DNA of 64,000 nt from Clostridium sp. SY8519 (GTDB taxonomy: Bacteria; Bacillota; Clostridia; Lachnospirales; Lachnospiraceae), in NCBI RefSeq assembly GCF_000270305.1, contig NC_015737.1:1612501-1676500 (forward strand), given 5' to 3'. Position numbers and translations under genes: made by a program. The notes under the pieces are model-generated. The model was not told the origin of the DNA. It did not search any database and saw nothing but the letters and a program-made list of their open reading frames with translations. Below, in pieces: positions 1 through 7,919 of this stretch (within the stretch, counting starts at the first letter, position 1; each line of letters starts with the position of its first letter).

Positions 1-663
1 AACGATATGACCGCGCTGGAAGAGGAAATCGAAGGAGCTATCGCGGACGGTGTGGAGATCCGCGGCATGAACGCGCCGATTCGCATCGAAAAGGACGCGG
101 ACGGACGGGTAGCCGCGCTCTGGGTACAGCCGCAGAAAGTGGGCGCCATTTCCAAGGGCCGTCCCGCGCCGGATGCGGCAGCCAAGCCGGAGGAGCGCTG
201 GGCCTGTGACCGGGTGCTGGTTGCCATCGGCCAGGGTATTGATTCCAGCGCCTTCCAGGAATTCGGCATTCCGTTCCACCGCGGAACCATTGACGCGCTG
301 GAGTCCGCGGATGTCAAGGACGCGGAAGGCATCTTCGCCGGCGGCGACTGTGTCACCGGACCGGCTACCGTTATTCAGGCCATCGCGGGCGGCAAGGTGG
401 CAGCAGTGAATATTGACGAATATCTGGGCTTCGAGCATGAAATCCGGAACGAAATCGAACTGCCGCCGGTACATCTGAATGACAACGAACCCCATGGACG
501 TGTGGAACTGATCGAACGTCCGGCAGCCGAGCGGATCCATGACTTCTGTCTGATGGAATGCTCCATGTCTGATGAAGAAGCCCATCAGGAATCCGGCCGC
601 TGTCTGCACTGTGATCATTTCGGCTATGGTATTTTTAAGGGAGGGGAAGCAAACGTATGGTAA
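1..663 (+). CDS. FAD/NAD(P)-dependent oxidoreductase, GltD/NfnB-like, 3' part only
   Basis: The reading frame is open from the first base, so the gene starts outside the window; 220 C-terminal residues are visible. They contain the NAD(P)-domain segment RVLVAIGQGID and the FAD-site segment GIFAGGDCVTGPATVIQAI seen in glutamate-synthase small-subunit-like flavoproteins. The tail ends in Cys-x3-Cys followed by RCLHCDHFG, resembling the C-terminal cysteine cluster of this family. The stop overlaps the hydrogenase start by 7 bp, so the two are probably translationally coupled. I infer that it moves electrons between NAD(P)H and the hydrogenase or ferredoxin; its exact partner cannot be named from a fragment. 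Confidence 0.8.
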   Translation, partial: NDMTALEEEIEGAIADGVEIRGMNAPIRIEKDADGRVAALWVQPQKVGAISKGRPAPDAAAKPEERWACDRVLVAIGQGIDSSAFQEFGIPFHRGTIDALESADVKDAEGIFAGGDCVTGPATVIQAIAGGKVAAVNIDEYLGFEHEIRNEIELPPVHLNDNEPHGRVELIERPAAERIHDFCLMECSMSDEEAHQESGRCLHCDHFGYGIFKGGEANVW

Positions 664-2387
664 ACGCAATCATTGACGGAAAGAAAATCCAGGTTCCGGA
701 GAAAACTACAATTCTGGATGCGGCGGCCAGCGTAGGCATTCTGATCCCGACCCTCTGCTACCTGAAGGAAATCAACGAAATCGGCGCCTGCCGGGTCTGT
801 GTCGTAGAAGTGGAAGGCCATGAAAAACTCTTTACCGCCTGCAACAACACGGTGGAAGAGGGCATGGTGATCCATACCACCAGCAAGAAGGCGCGGGAAG
901 GCAGAAGAACGAATGTACAGCTGCTTCTGTCCGAGCATGACGACCACTGCACCACCTGTGTCCGCAGCGGCGCCTGCTCCCTGCAGAAACTGGCAAAAGA
1001 ACTAAACATACAGGAAGTGCCGTTTGAGAAGCATATCCCGGCGCAGAAAGGCAATCCGGAGTTCCCGCTGATCCGGGATTACACGAAGTGCATCCAGTGC
1101 CTGCGCTGCGTACAGGTCTGTGAGAAGATCCAGGCATCCAATATCTGGGATCTCATCGGCACCGGTTCCCGTGCCAAGGTGGATGTGCGTGAAGTATATG
1201 ATCTGGAAGATTCCAAATGCGCGCTGTGCGGCCAGTGCATTACCCACTGTCCGGTGGGAGCGCTGAAAGAGCGGGATGATGTCACCGATGTGATCCACGC
1301 GCTGGATGACCCGGAGAAAGTGACGGTTGTTCAGATCGCGCCATCCATTCGTACCGCCTGGGGCGAGATGTTCGGCATGACACCGGAGGAGGCCAGCATG
1401 GAGCGGCTGTCAGCCACTCTGAAATTCCTGGGCTTTGACTATGTGTTCGATACGGATTTCTCCGCGGATTTAACCATTATGGAAGAAGGCTCCGAATTTG
1501 TTCAGCGTCTGAAGGACGGCAAGCGGGACTTCCCGATGTTCACTTCCTGCTGTCCGGGCTGGGTGCGTTTCTTAAAGGCCCATTATCCGGAATATGTGGA
1601 CAACCTGTCCACAGCCAAATCGCCCCAGCAGATGTTTGGCGCTATTATCAAGAGCTATGTGGCGCAGATCAAGGGAATCGATCCGAAGAATGTATATTCC
1701 GTTTCCCTGATGCCCTGCCTGGCCAAAAAGCATGAATGCGCGATTCCGGTAATGAATGATGCCTGCGGGGATCCGGACGTGGATACAGTGCTGACGAACC
1801 GGGAACTGGTACGTCTGCTTCGTTCCCAGCATGTGAATCCGGGCCTTCTGGAGGAAGAACCGCTGGATGATCCGATGGGATTCGGATCCGGCGCCGGCAA
1901 TATCTTCGGCGCGACCGGCGGCGTGATGGAGGCAGCGCTCCGTTCCGCCTACTACCTGGTTACCGGTGAAAATCCGGATCCGGATGCCTTCCGCGCAGTC
2001 CGCGGTATGGACGGATGGAAAGAGGCGGAATTCGAGATCGCCGGCATGACACTGAAGATAGCCGTGGTGAACGGACTGGCGAATGCGGACAAACTTCTGA
2101 CCGCGCTGCGCAAAGGAAAAGTGCAGTACGACTTTGTGGAAGTCATGGCCTGCCCGGGCGGATGTGTCGGCGGCGGCGGACAGCCCTTCTATGACGGCAA
2201 GGAGATGGCCGCTTCCCGCGCGCCGATCCTGTACGCCTTTGACCAGATCACCGATCTGCGGTTCTCCCATGAGAATCCCTCGATTACCAAGGTATACAGT
2301 GAGTATCTGGGAGAGCCCCTCAGTGAGAAGTCCCACCATCTGCTCCATACGGATCATCACGCATGGAAGATGCCGGGAGAGAAATAG
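657..2387 (+). CDS. hydA: [FeFe] hydrogenase, catalytic subunit (HydA/HndD type)
   Basis: A 576-residue cytoplasmic hydrogenase that interconverts protons and H2. Domains in order: an N-terminal [2Fe-2S] ferredoxin domain (about residues 1-80, cysteines in GACRVC and TAC); a His-ligated [4Fe-4S] site (HDDHCTTCVRSGAC); two [4Fe-4S] clusters (CIQCLRCVQVC and CALCGQCITHCP); then the H-cluster domain. All three H-cluster motifs are present: TSCCPGW at residues 296-302, MPCLAKKHE from 352, and ACPGGCVGGGGQP from 498. The C-terminal small-subunit segment is fused. This architecture is typical of subunits of NAD(P)-linked, electron-bifurcating complexes. The overlapping upstream flavoprotein supports that, but NuoE/NuoF-like partners are not in view. 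Confidence 0.97.
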   Translation: MVNAIIDGKKIQVPEKTTILDAAASVGILIPTLCYLKEINEIGACRVCVVEVEGHEKLFTACNNTVEEGMVIHTTSKKAREGRRTNVQLLLSEHDDHCTTCVRSGACSLQKLAKELNIQEVPFEKHIPAQKGNPEFPLIRDYTKCIQCLRCVQVCEKIQASNIWDLIGTGSRAKVDVREVYDLEDSKCALCGQCITHCPVGALKERDDVTDVIHALDDPEKVTVVQIAPSIRTAWGEMFGMTPEEASMERLSATLKFLGFDYVFDTDFSADLTIMEEGSEFVQRLKDGKRDFPMFTSCCPGWVRFLKAHYPEYVDNLSTAKSPQQMFGAIIKSYVAQIKGIDPKNVYSVSLMPCLAKKHECAIPVMNDACGDPDVDTVLTNRELVRLLRSQHVNPGLLEEEPLDDPMGFGSGAGNIFGATGGVMEAALRSAYYLVTGENPDPDAFRAVRGMDGWKEAEFEIAGMTLKIAVVNGLANADKLLTALRKGKVQYDFVEVMACPGGCVGGGGQPFYDGKEMAASRAPILYAFDQITDLRFSHENPSITKVYSEYLGEPLSEKSHHLLHTDHHAWKMPGEK

Positions 2388-2493
2388 ATTCCACAGGAAA
2401 CAGAATCCACAGGAAAAAGACTCCACCAGGTGAAAAAAACAGAATCCGTTTCCGGGTATGATCTGGTGAACGAAAGAAAAATAATGTAAGATT

Positions 2494-2525
2494 AAGACAG
2501 TTCCTGAACAGGGGCTGTCTTTTTC
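2494..2525 (+). terminator. Rho-independent terminator after the hydrogenase
   Basis: AAGACAG and CCTG pair with CAGG and CTGTCTT around an AA loop, followed by a run of T. It lies 107 bp after the hydrogenase stop and separates that operon from the amidase gene. Just upstream (2389-2430) are three degenerate copies of a 16-bp unit containing TCCACAGGAAA. Confidence 0.75.
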
Positions 2526-2567
2526 TGGTTCAGGACAGGAAAATCAGAAACCAGGGGAAAGGAAAAA

Positions 2568-3734
2568 GTGAAGGGAAAAATGAAGGGAAAAAGCAGGAAA
2601 CGCACCGGCAGAATCCTGCGGGCTGCGGCAGGGATCGGACTGTCTGCAGCGATGCTGGCAGCCCCGGCGGGAGATCATGCCGCCGGGGCATCACAGCCGC
2701 AGACCGACGCACATGCCGCCGGTGCATTACAGCCGCAGACAGACACGCATGGCGCCGGTGCATTACAGCCGCGGACGAGCGCGCATGCCGCCGGTGCATT
2801 ACAGCCGAAAACGAGCGGGCGTGGGCTTCGCAGACCGGTGCTTTTGCAGGCGCAGAACCGGAAAGGAACCGTCATTCTGCTGAAGTGGAAAGGAGATCGG
2901 GCAGCGGACAGCTGGCGGATCTGCGCCAGAGCGGGCAAAAAGACAAAATATTTTACGGTGAAAGACGGCAGCAAGACGTCCTTAAAGATTCGGAAACTGT
3001 CGAAGAAGCAGACGTGGAGCTTTCGGGTGCAGAGCTGCGCGGAGACTGCTGCCGGTATGGTCCGGTCACCATGGAGCAAGGCAAAGAAGGCGAACTTTTT
3101 TACCGTGGTCATTGATGCCGGACATCAGAAAAAGGGAAATCTGAACAAAGAACCGGTGGGGCCGGGAAGTGCTGCCAGGAAATATAAGGTGGCCTACGGA
3201 ACCGCAGGGGTGCGAAGCAGAGTACCGGAATCCAGGGTGACGCTTATGGAGGCGAAATGCCTTGCCGCGCAGCTGCGCAGCCGGGGCTACCGTGTGGTGA
3301 TGGTCCGCAAAAAACAGAATGTAAATATTTCGAATATACAGAGGGCGAAAATCGCAAACCGGTACCGGGGCGGAGCTGTTTTTGTCAGACTGCACTGTGA
3401 TGCTTCGGATTCTGCCGGGCAGACGGGATTTTCCATGCAGGCCGCATCCGGAAAGAATCCATACCTTACGAAGAAAAATATCCGGGAATCCGCCCGTTTG
3501 TCCGCAAAAATAGGCAGATCCTATCAGAAAGCCACCGGCCTGAAAAATCATGGAATTGTGTACCGGGACGATCTGTCCGGTACAAACTGGTGCAAAATCC
3601 CCACCGCGCTGATCGAGATGGGATTTCTGACGAATCCCTCCGATGAGAAAAAGCTGCTTTCTGCAGGGTTTCAGCAGCGGGCGGCCCGGGGGATCGCGGA
3701 TGGAATCGACCGGTATTTTGGCAGAAAGTCCTGA
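2568..3734 (+). CDS. N-acetylmuramoyl-L-alanine amidase (Amidase_3) with FN3-like and repeat regions
   Basis: A 388-residue exported cell-wall hydrolase that would cut the bond between muramic acid and L-alanine in peptidoglycan. The N-terminus is very basic, followed by a hydrophobic stretch (about residues 22-38) acting as signal peptide or anchor. Next are four 12-residue repeats (37-84), a beta-rich FN3-like module ending near residue 180, and the catalytic domain. Zinc and active-site residues are visible in VVIDAGH, in the Glu of TLMEAK, in RLHCDAS and in ALIEMGF. The start is taken as GTG at 2568 behind GGGGAAAGG; ATG at 2580 is the alternative. The FN3-like module recalls the C-terminus of the large surface protein at 11.6-14.7 kb. 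Confidence 0.9.
   Translation: MKGKMKGKSRKRTGRILRAAAGIGLSAAMLAAPAGDHAAGASQPQTDAHAAGALQPQTDTHGAGALQPRTSAHAAGALQPKTSGRGLRRPVLLQAQNRKGTVILLKWKGDRAADSWRICARAGKKTKYFTVKDGSKTSLKIRKLSKKQTWSFRVQSCAETAAGMVRSPWSKAKKANFFTVVIDAGHQKKGNLNKEPVGPGSAARKYKVAYGTAGVRSRVPESRVTLMEAKCLAAQLRSRGYRVVMVRKKQNVNISNIQRAKIANRYRGGAVFVRLHCDASDSAGQTGFSMQAASGKNPYLTKKNIRESARLSAKIGRSYQKATGLKNHGIVYRDDLSGTNWCKIPTALIEMGFLTNPSDEKKLLSAGFQQRAARGIADGIDRYFGRKS
2676..2819 (+). repeat. Four tandem 36-bp repeats inside the amidase gene
   Basis: Four in-register copies of 36 bp start at 2676, 2712, 2748 and 2784. They encode HAAGASQPQTDA, HAAGALQPQTDT, HGAGALQPRTSA and HAAGALQPKTSG. They form a flexible Ala/Gln/Thr-rich spacer between the signal segment and the folded part. 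The high nucleotide identity means copy number could vary by slippage. Confidence 0.9.
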
Positions 3735-3766
3735 ACCGCATCCGCAGGCGCGCAGCTGCGGCCGGA

Positions 3767-4675
3767 TCAGGAACCGTACTGCTGCGCCGCAATTTTCTGT
3801 TCTGCCAGTTCGCTGAACAGGGCAATGGCTGGATTGTAATTTGTTTTGTGCCAGGCAAGGAAGATTTCGTGGCTGCGGGCATCGGGCAGATCAATGGGGC
3901 GGATCACCACATGGGGGTTGTAGGCCTCCACGGAACGGCTGCTGGTGATGGCGACCCCGTTGCCTGTCTGCACCCACAGCAGCACATCTTCCATTTTTTC
4001 CACTTTGCGCAGGGCAGGGTGGAACCCGCAGCGGGCGCAGAGATTTTCCACATAGCGAAAGCCTTCTTCGCTGGCTTCCGGACCCAGCTGAACAAAGGTT
4101 TCGCCCTTTAAGTCGCTTAAAGACAGATCTTTCTTTCCGGCCAGCGGATGCTCGCGGTTTAACATGATGCAGGAGTCATAGCTCTGAATCGGTATGGTCA
4201 GAAGGTCCGGTTTGTCAAAGAGGGAAAAGTTGTAAGTGACAATGAGATCCAGCGCGCCGTCATATAATTTCCGGGGCAGTTCCACCAGGGAAAAGCGTTT
4301 GAGATCCAGACGGACCGCGGGATGGGCGGACTGGAAGTCTTTCAGCAGATTAGCGAAGAAATCCGAAATATCATACACATCCAGAATGCCGATGTGGAGC
4401 GCCCCTTCATAGCCCTGATTCGCGGAATGGGCGTCGTCTACTGCGTCGTGGTACAGCTGAAGGACCTGGGGCAGGCGGTTGTACAGCAGAATTCCGCCCG
4501 GAGTCAGCTGCAGCCGCTTTTTATCCCTGACAAATAAAGGCGTGCCCAGTTCCTCCTCCATCACACTGATCTGCCGGCTCAGGGCCGGCTGGCTGATGAA
4601 GAGACAGCGTGCCGCTTCTGTAAAATTCAGGCATTCCGCAAGCTTGATAAAATATTTGATCTGGTTAAATGTCAT
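3767..4675 (-). CDS. LysR-family transcriptional regulator
   Basis: A 302-residue LysR regulator. The N-terminal helix-turn-helix is clear (FTEAARCLFISQPALSRQI, about residues 17-35), followed by the linker helix and a two-lobed periplasmic-binding-like effector domain. ATG at 4675 has AGGAGGAAGG just upstream. It is transcribed away from the flavoprotein gene at 4884, which it most likely controls; the 208-bp space between them holds two strong inverted repeats. The C-terminal end FSELAEQKIAAQQYGS is intact. The effector cannot be deduced from sequence. Confidence 0.93.
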   Translation of the reverse strand: MTFNQIKYFIKLAECLNFTEAARCLFISQPALSRQISVMEEELGTPLFVRDKKRLQLTPGGILLYNRLPQVLQLYHDAVDDAHSANQGYEGALHIGILDVYDISDFFANLLKDFQSAHPAVRLDLKRFSLVELPRKLYDGALDLIVTYNFSLFDKPDLLTIPIQSYDSCIMLNREHPLAGKKDLSLSDLKGETFVQLGPEASEEGFRYVENLCARCGFHPALRKVEKMEDVLLWVQTGNGVAITSSRSVEAYNPHVVIRPIDLPDARSHEIFLAWHKTNYNPAIALFSELAEQKIAAQQYGS

Positions 4676-4692
4676 GCTGCCTTCCTCCTGCC

Positions 4693-4726
4693 TTGTTATA
4701 ATCTGTTTAGGAAAAGATTATAACAA
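4693..4726. promoter_or_regulatory. Long inverted repeat, probable LysR operator
   Basis: TTGTTATAATCT and AGATTATAACAA are perfect 12-bp arms separated by 10 bp. They begin 18 bp upstream of the LysR start and include TATAAT-like elements readable on both strands. The size and position fit a LysR autoregulatory and activation site. A second perfect palindrome, CAATCAAT-GA-ATTGATTG, lies at 4739-4756. Confidence 0.65.
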
Positions 4727-4883
4727 AAAGTTATAGTTCAATCAATGAATTGATTGTTTCCAGAAGCATACAGTGCGCCGCGGAAAAACAGAGTGTGATA
4801 CACTGAAAGAAGAACAGGAAAGACTGCGGATTCCGCACAGCCTATGGTAAGACTGACGGGGTTTAAAGAAGGAGGAAAATGAC

Positions 4884-5843
4884 ATGAAAGTTATGGGTAT
4901 CGTGGCAGGGCGCCACAACGGAAACAGCGAAATTCTGGTAAAAGAAGCACTGCTTGCCTGTCAGGAAGCAGGGGCAGAAGTGGAACTGGTGAATCTGTTT
5001 GATTACAACATTCTTCCCTGTACCGGCTGCGAAGCCTGCACCATGAGCATGGGGGATGTGGCGATGGGAAAAGGCGACTACAAGGGCTGTGTCCTGAAGG
5101 ACAAGGATGATGTGGACGCGCTGGTTACAGAGATGCAGACCTGCAACGGACTGATTATCGGGGTACCGACCTATGATCTGATGCCCAGCACAGTATATAC
5201 CAGATTTACTCATCGGTTCCTGGCCTATGAGCTGTCCTTCCTTCTGAAAATCGGAAAAGTGAAAGAAGATCCCCATCAGGTTGCCGGACTGATTGCAGTC
5301 GGCGGCTCCTGCAAAGACTGGCAGGGACTGTCACTGGATAGCCTGTCCGCGACCATGTTCACACAGTCTACCATGGTTGTGGACAAATTCCTCTCCACAA
5401 GAAACGGACGGCCGGGCAATGTGCTGCTGAAGGAGGATCAGATTGCCCGTGCCCATAAGATGGGAGAAAATATCATCCAGGCGATCCGCACACCTGTGGA
5501 AGAGCGCGGCTGGCTGGGTGATCCGGATCAGGGTCTGTGCCCGAACTGCCACAGCGATCTGATTATGAGAGGCGATAGGCACTGGGACGGAATCCAGTGG
5601 CCTTTCGAATGCGTGGTATGCGGCGCCGGCGGAGATATTGTCAAAGATGAGAATGGAAAAGTAAAATTTGTCATTGCGCCGGACGGACTCTCCAGGGACA
5701 GAAACGTGAATGAATGCCGGGAAAAACATCTGGAAGAAATTGTATCCACGAGAATTGACTTTATGAAGCGGCAGGAAGAAGCCCGGGCAAAGATGGAAAA
5801 ATACCGGGAACTGAAGTTCCCTACGGTAGAAATCAGCCGCTAG
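4884..5843 (+). CDS. NAD(P)H-dependent FMN reductase / iron-sulfur flavoprotein-like protein with C-terminal zinc ribbon
   Basis: A 319-residue protein. Residues 1-190 form a flavodoxin-like NADPH-dependent FMN reductase fold. The phosphate loop region AGRHNGNSEIL is followed by a cysteine group, PCTGCEAC and a later KGC, at the place where iron-sulfur flavoproteins bind a [4Fe-4S] cluster. The C-terminal part has two Cys pairs, CPNCHSD and CVVCGAGG, resembling a zinc ribbon or rubredoxin-like knuckle. ATG at 4884 follows GAAGGAGGAAA. It stands alone and ends before the terminator at 5963, and is presumably controlled by the divergent LysR gene. The electron acceptor is unknown. Confidence 0.85.
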   Translation: MKVMGIVAGRHNGNSEILVKEALLACQEAGAEVELVNLFDYNILPCTGCEACTMSMGDVAMGKGDYKGCVLKDKDDVDALVTEMQTCNGLIIGVPTYDLMPSTVYTRFTHRFLAYELSFLLKIGKVKEDPHQVAGLIAVGGSCKDWQGLSLDSLSATMFTQSTMVVDKFLSTRNGRPGNVLLKEDQIARAHKMGENIIQAIRTPVEERGWLGDPDQGLCPNCHSDLIMRGDRHWDGIQWPFECVVCGAGGDIVKDENGKVKFVIAPDGLSRDRNVNECREKHLEEIVSTRIDFMKRQEEARAKMEKYRELKFPTVEISR

Positions 5844-5962
5844 AGCACGGAAGCGGATACGAAGATCAGATAAAAAGCAGACAGATATACGAAGCAGGTA
5901 CACGAAACAACTGCGCGAAAACAGATATACGAAACCGATACACAAAACGGATCTGCAAAAAG

Positions 5963-6002
5963 AAAGGCCGTACGAACCGATGGAAGTTCGTACGGCTTTT
6001 TG
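5963..6002. terminator. Bidirectional hairpin terminator
   Basis: GCCGTACGAAC (5967-5977) pairs perfectly with GTTCGTACGGC (5986-5996) around an 8-nt loop. T-runs follow on both strands. It can end the flavoprotein transcript from the left and the riboswitch RNA from the right. The preceding 110 bp consist of degenerate, A-rich copies of a CAGATATACGAA-like unit. Confidence 0.85.
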
Positions 6003-6139
6003 CGATTCGACCGTATCAGGAACCAGGGTCCCGGACGGCAGAGGGAAGGGGGGACTCCTCACTGCCTGCGAATCGGCAGAAACTTTGCGGACAGCACGGA
6101 TGAGAAAGCATTACATTCAGATGTAACACGTCCGATATC

Positions 6140-6216
6140 AAGCGCAACTGGCTGCCATGACAAAGACCCTGCAGCTTTGCGTCACAGATTTTCATCTGTT
6201 TTGCCATGATCAGCAG
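6140..6216 (-). ncRNA. c-di-GMP-I (GEMM-I) riboswitch, apparently orphan
   Basis: Read on the minus strand, the segment shows the GEMM-I aptamer layout. GGCAAA is followed by a P2 hairpin ACAGAT-GAAA-ATCTGT with a GAAA tetraloop. Next come the invariant GACGCAAAGC, GGGTCTTTG, ATGGCAGCC and the closing TTGC. GCTGC/GCAGC forms P3 and GCAA/TTGC closes P1. A consensus promoter lies 56 bp upstream (6272-6300) and a terminator about 140 nt downstream (5963-6002). No convincing gene lies between, so the expressed product would be an RNA of about 300 nt. A 63-residue open frame beginning inside the aptamer is not credible as a protein. Confidence 0.85.
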
Positions 6217-6271
6217 ACGAATCGCGGGGGAGCGATCCGTCCTGATCGCTGTTCAAGTTTGAGCCATGCAT

Positions 6272-6300
6272 ATTTTAGTACGCGTGGAATATGAAGTCAA
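6272..6300 (-). promoter_or_regulatory. Sigma-A promoter for the c-di-GMP riboswitch RNA
   Basis: On the minus strand, TTGACT (6295-6300) and TAAAAT (6272-6277) are separated by exactly 17 bp. Transcription would start near 6265 and run into the aptamer. It lies between the end of yqeY and the riboswitch, so the RNA has its own start rather than being yqeY read-through. Confidence 0.65.
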
Positions 6301-6387
6301 TAAATACAATGGGTATAAAAACAGATACATGGGGCATGTTCTGCACAAAATACCGGATTCGGGATATGAAGAAGCCGGCGTGTCTGG

Positions 6388-6825
6388 TTATTTGCAGAGT
6401 TCGGTGACTACCTGGTTGATGACTTTGCCGTCTGCTTTTCCCTTCAGTTCGCCCATAACAGCCTTCATGATCTGGCCTTTGTTTTTGGTGGCGATGACAG
6501 CGGCAAATTTATCCTGAAGGATCGCTTTGATCTCATCTTCGGAAAGCAGCTTCGGCGCATATTCCGCAATGATATCATAGCGGGCCTGGTACTCTGCCTT
6601 CAGGTCGGCGCGTTCTGCCGGACAGGTGTCGATCTGCTCTTTGACGCTTTTCATCTCTTTCAGAATGACGGTATCGGTTAAATCTGCGGGCACATCGTCA
6701 CGGCAGCCCTGATCGATGGCGGCTTTCTTGACCGCGGACACCAGGGAAGAGATGGCATCTTTGCGCACTTTATCCTTTGCTTTCATGGCCGCCATCATAT
6801 CTTTTTGCAGTTGTTTTAATTCCAT
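6388..6825 (-). CDS. yqeY: GatB/YqeY domain protein
   Basis: A 145-residue, all-helical protein that matches the YqeY family in length. That family resembles the tRNA-binding tail of the GatB amidotransferase subunit. Recognisable parts are the N-terminal LQKDMMAAMKAKD, the repeated-helix core EAEYQARYDIIAEYAPKLLSE in outline, and the C-terminal KAVMGELKGKADGKVINQVV. ATG at 6825 has a strong CGAGGAGGAA site. The gene is monocistronic on the minus strand. The function of the family is not firmly known; a link to tRNA or amidotransferase activity is inferred from the fold. Confidence 0.93.
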   Translation of the reverse strand: MELKQLQKDMMAAMKAKDKVRKDAISSLVSAVKKAAIDQGCRDDVPADLTDTVILKEMKSVKEQIDTCPAERADLKAEYQARYDIIAEYAPKLLSEDEIKAILQDKFAAVIATKNKGQIMKAVMGELKGKADGKVINQVVTELCK

Positions 6826-7146
6826 TTCGATTCCTCCTCGTATAATTCTGAACTGTCTTCTACTTTAGCGCAACAGAGAAAAAACTGCAAGTAGCAGGGA
6901 AAACAATCCACAGTTTACTGGTATTATTGCAAAATGTGCAAAAGAACTGTGTGGGAATTCAAATTTTTTGTGAAAATTTTAGAAAATGGTATCCACATCC
7001 ATGCAGAAATGGTATAATTAAATCAGCAAAAATCTTGTGACACCGGCCAGGGTATTCCACAGTCACAGCAGGAGGATCTGACTGATCTGGAAGAATGGCA
7101 GCAGATTCCGGCAGGAATCTGACGAACAGAAAGAGAGGTAATATAA
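6826..7146. promoter_or_regulatory. Intergenic region with extended -10 promoter for hpf
   Basis: This 321-bp AT-rich stretch between divergent yqeY and hpf has no gene. TGGTATAAT at 7010-7018 is an extended -10 element reading toward hpf, with a poor -35. A purine-rich site (GAAAGAGAGG) precedes the hpf start. The minus-strand yqeY promoter is not obvious. Confidence 0.55.
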
Positions 7147-7680
7147 ATGGATATTATCATTGTTGGAAAAAACATCGACGTAACCGCAGGCCTGAGATCG
7201 GTAGTAGAGGACAAACTGTCCAAACTGGAAAAATACTTTACCCAGGAGACTACGATTCATGTAACGATGAAAGCCGACAAAGGCAGACATAAGATTGAAG
7301 TGACAATTCCGCTGAAGGGAAGAATTATCCGTGCGGAGCAGGTCAGTGAAGATATGTATCAGACCATCGATCTGGTTGAGGAAGTCATTGAGCGCCAGCT
7401 CAAAAAATATAAAAACAAGCTGATCAACAGGAAACATCAGGCGGATGATTATTTCCGTCCGGAATACATTGAAAAGGAGTACGAGGACGAGGATGACGAG
7501 GTTCAGATCGAACGTGTAAAACATTTCGAAATGAAGCCGATGTTCATCGAAGATGCATGCGTACAGATGGAACTGCTGGGACATAACTTCTATGTATTCA
7601 TCAACGCGGAGACGGATGAAACCAATGTCGTATACAAACGGAAAAACGGAGGATACGGTTTGATTGAACCGGAAGCATAA
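7147..7680 (+). CDS. hpf: Long-form ribosome hibernation-promoting factor (HPF)
   Basis: A 177-residue protein that pairs 70S ribosomes into inactive 100S dimers in stationary phase. The N-terminal S30AE/YfiA domain (about 1-100) starts MDIIIVGKNIDVTAGLR and has the alternating basic pattern that contacts 16S rRNA. After an acidic linker (EDEDDEVQ), the C-terminal dimerisation domain (about 120-177) contains FEMKPMFIEDACVQMELLGH and FVFINAETDE-like segments. That two-domain length is the long form typical of Firmicutes. It is a single-gene unit between its promoter at 7010 and the terminator at 7714. Confidence 0.96.
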   Translation: MDIIIVGKNIDVTAGLRSVVEDKLSKLEKYFTQETTIHVTMKADKGRHKIEVTIPLKGRIIRAEQVSEDMYQTIDLVEEVIERQLKKYKNKLINRKHQADDYFRPEYIEKEYEDEDDEVQIERVKHFEMKPMFIEDACVQMELLGHNFYVFINAETDETNVVYKRKNGGYGLIEPEA

Positions 7681-7713
7681 GTTTGTAGAATTCTGAAAAC
7701 TCCGGAACGAAAG

Positions 7714-7759
7714 TGACGAGACTGCTGCATGAAAAAATGCGGCAGCCTCGTCTTTTTTA
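7714..7759 (+). terminator. Terminator of hpf
   Basis: GACGAG-x3-GCTGC pairs with GCGGCAG-x-CTCGTC around a GAAAAAA loop, followed by seven T residues. It starts 34 bp after the hpf stop. Confidence 0.85.
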
Positions 7760-7822
7760 TGGTCAGATGCGGGATAATGAGTTAGCCATGTGCACAGTGT
7801 GTTAGCGTAAAATATTTTATAA

Positions 7823-7878
7823 TTGCAATAACACACAATAGTAAGTTATAATTAACTATGATTCACAGTATGTGAATC
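7823..7878 (+). promoter_or_regulatory. Promoter and operator palindromes ahead of DUF6110/P-type ATPase
   Basis: TTGCAA (7823-7828) and TATAAT (7847-7852), 18 bp apart, form a good promoter. The -10 is embedded in a palindrome AGTTA-TAAT-TAACT (7844-7857). Directly downstream, at the predicted start of transcription, is GATTCACA-GTA-TGTGAATC (7860-7878), with perfect 8-bp arms. A wider inverted pair, GTGTGTTA (7797-7804) and TAACACAC (7829-7836), flanks the -35. This density of symmetric sites indicates repression, probably by a metal sensor. Confidence 0.6.
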
Positions 7879-7919
7879 AGAAACAATCCATACAGAAAAA
7901 ACAGAACAGGAGGCAAATT

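Noticed and set aside
2676-2819. Possible CRISPR-like repeats
   Set aside because: The 36-bp units are directly abutting, without spacers, and are in-frame codons of the amidase.
6016-6207. 63-residue minus-strand ORF starting inside the c-di-GMP aptamer
   Set aside because: Its start codon is part of the aptamer structure, it has no ribosome site, and the sequence looks like translated noncoding RNA.
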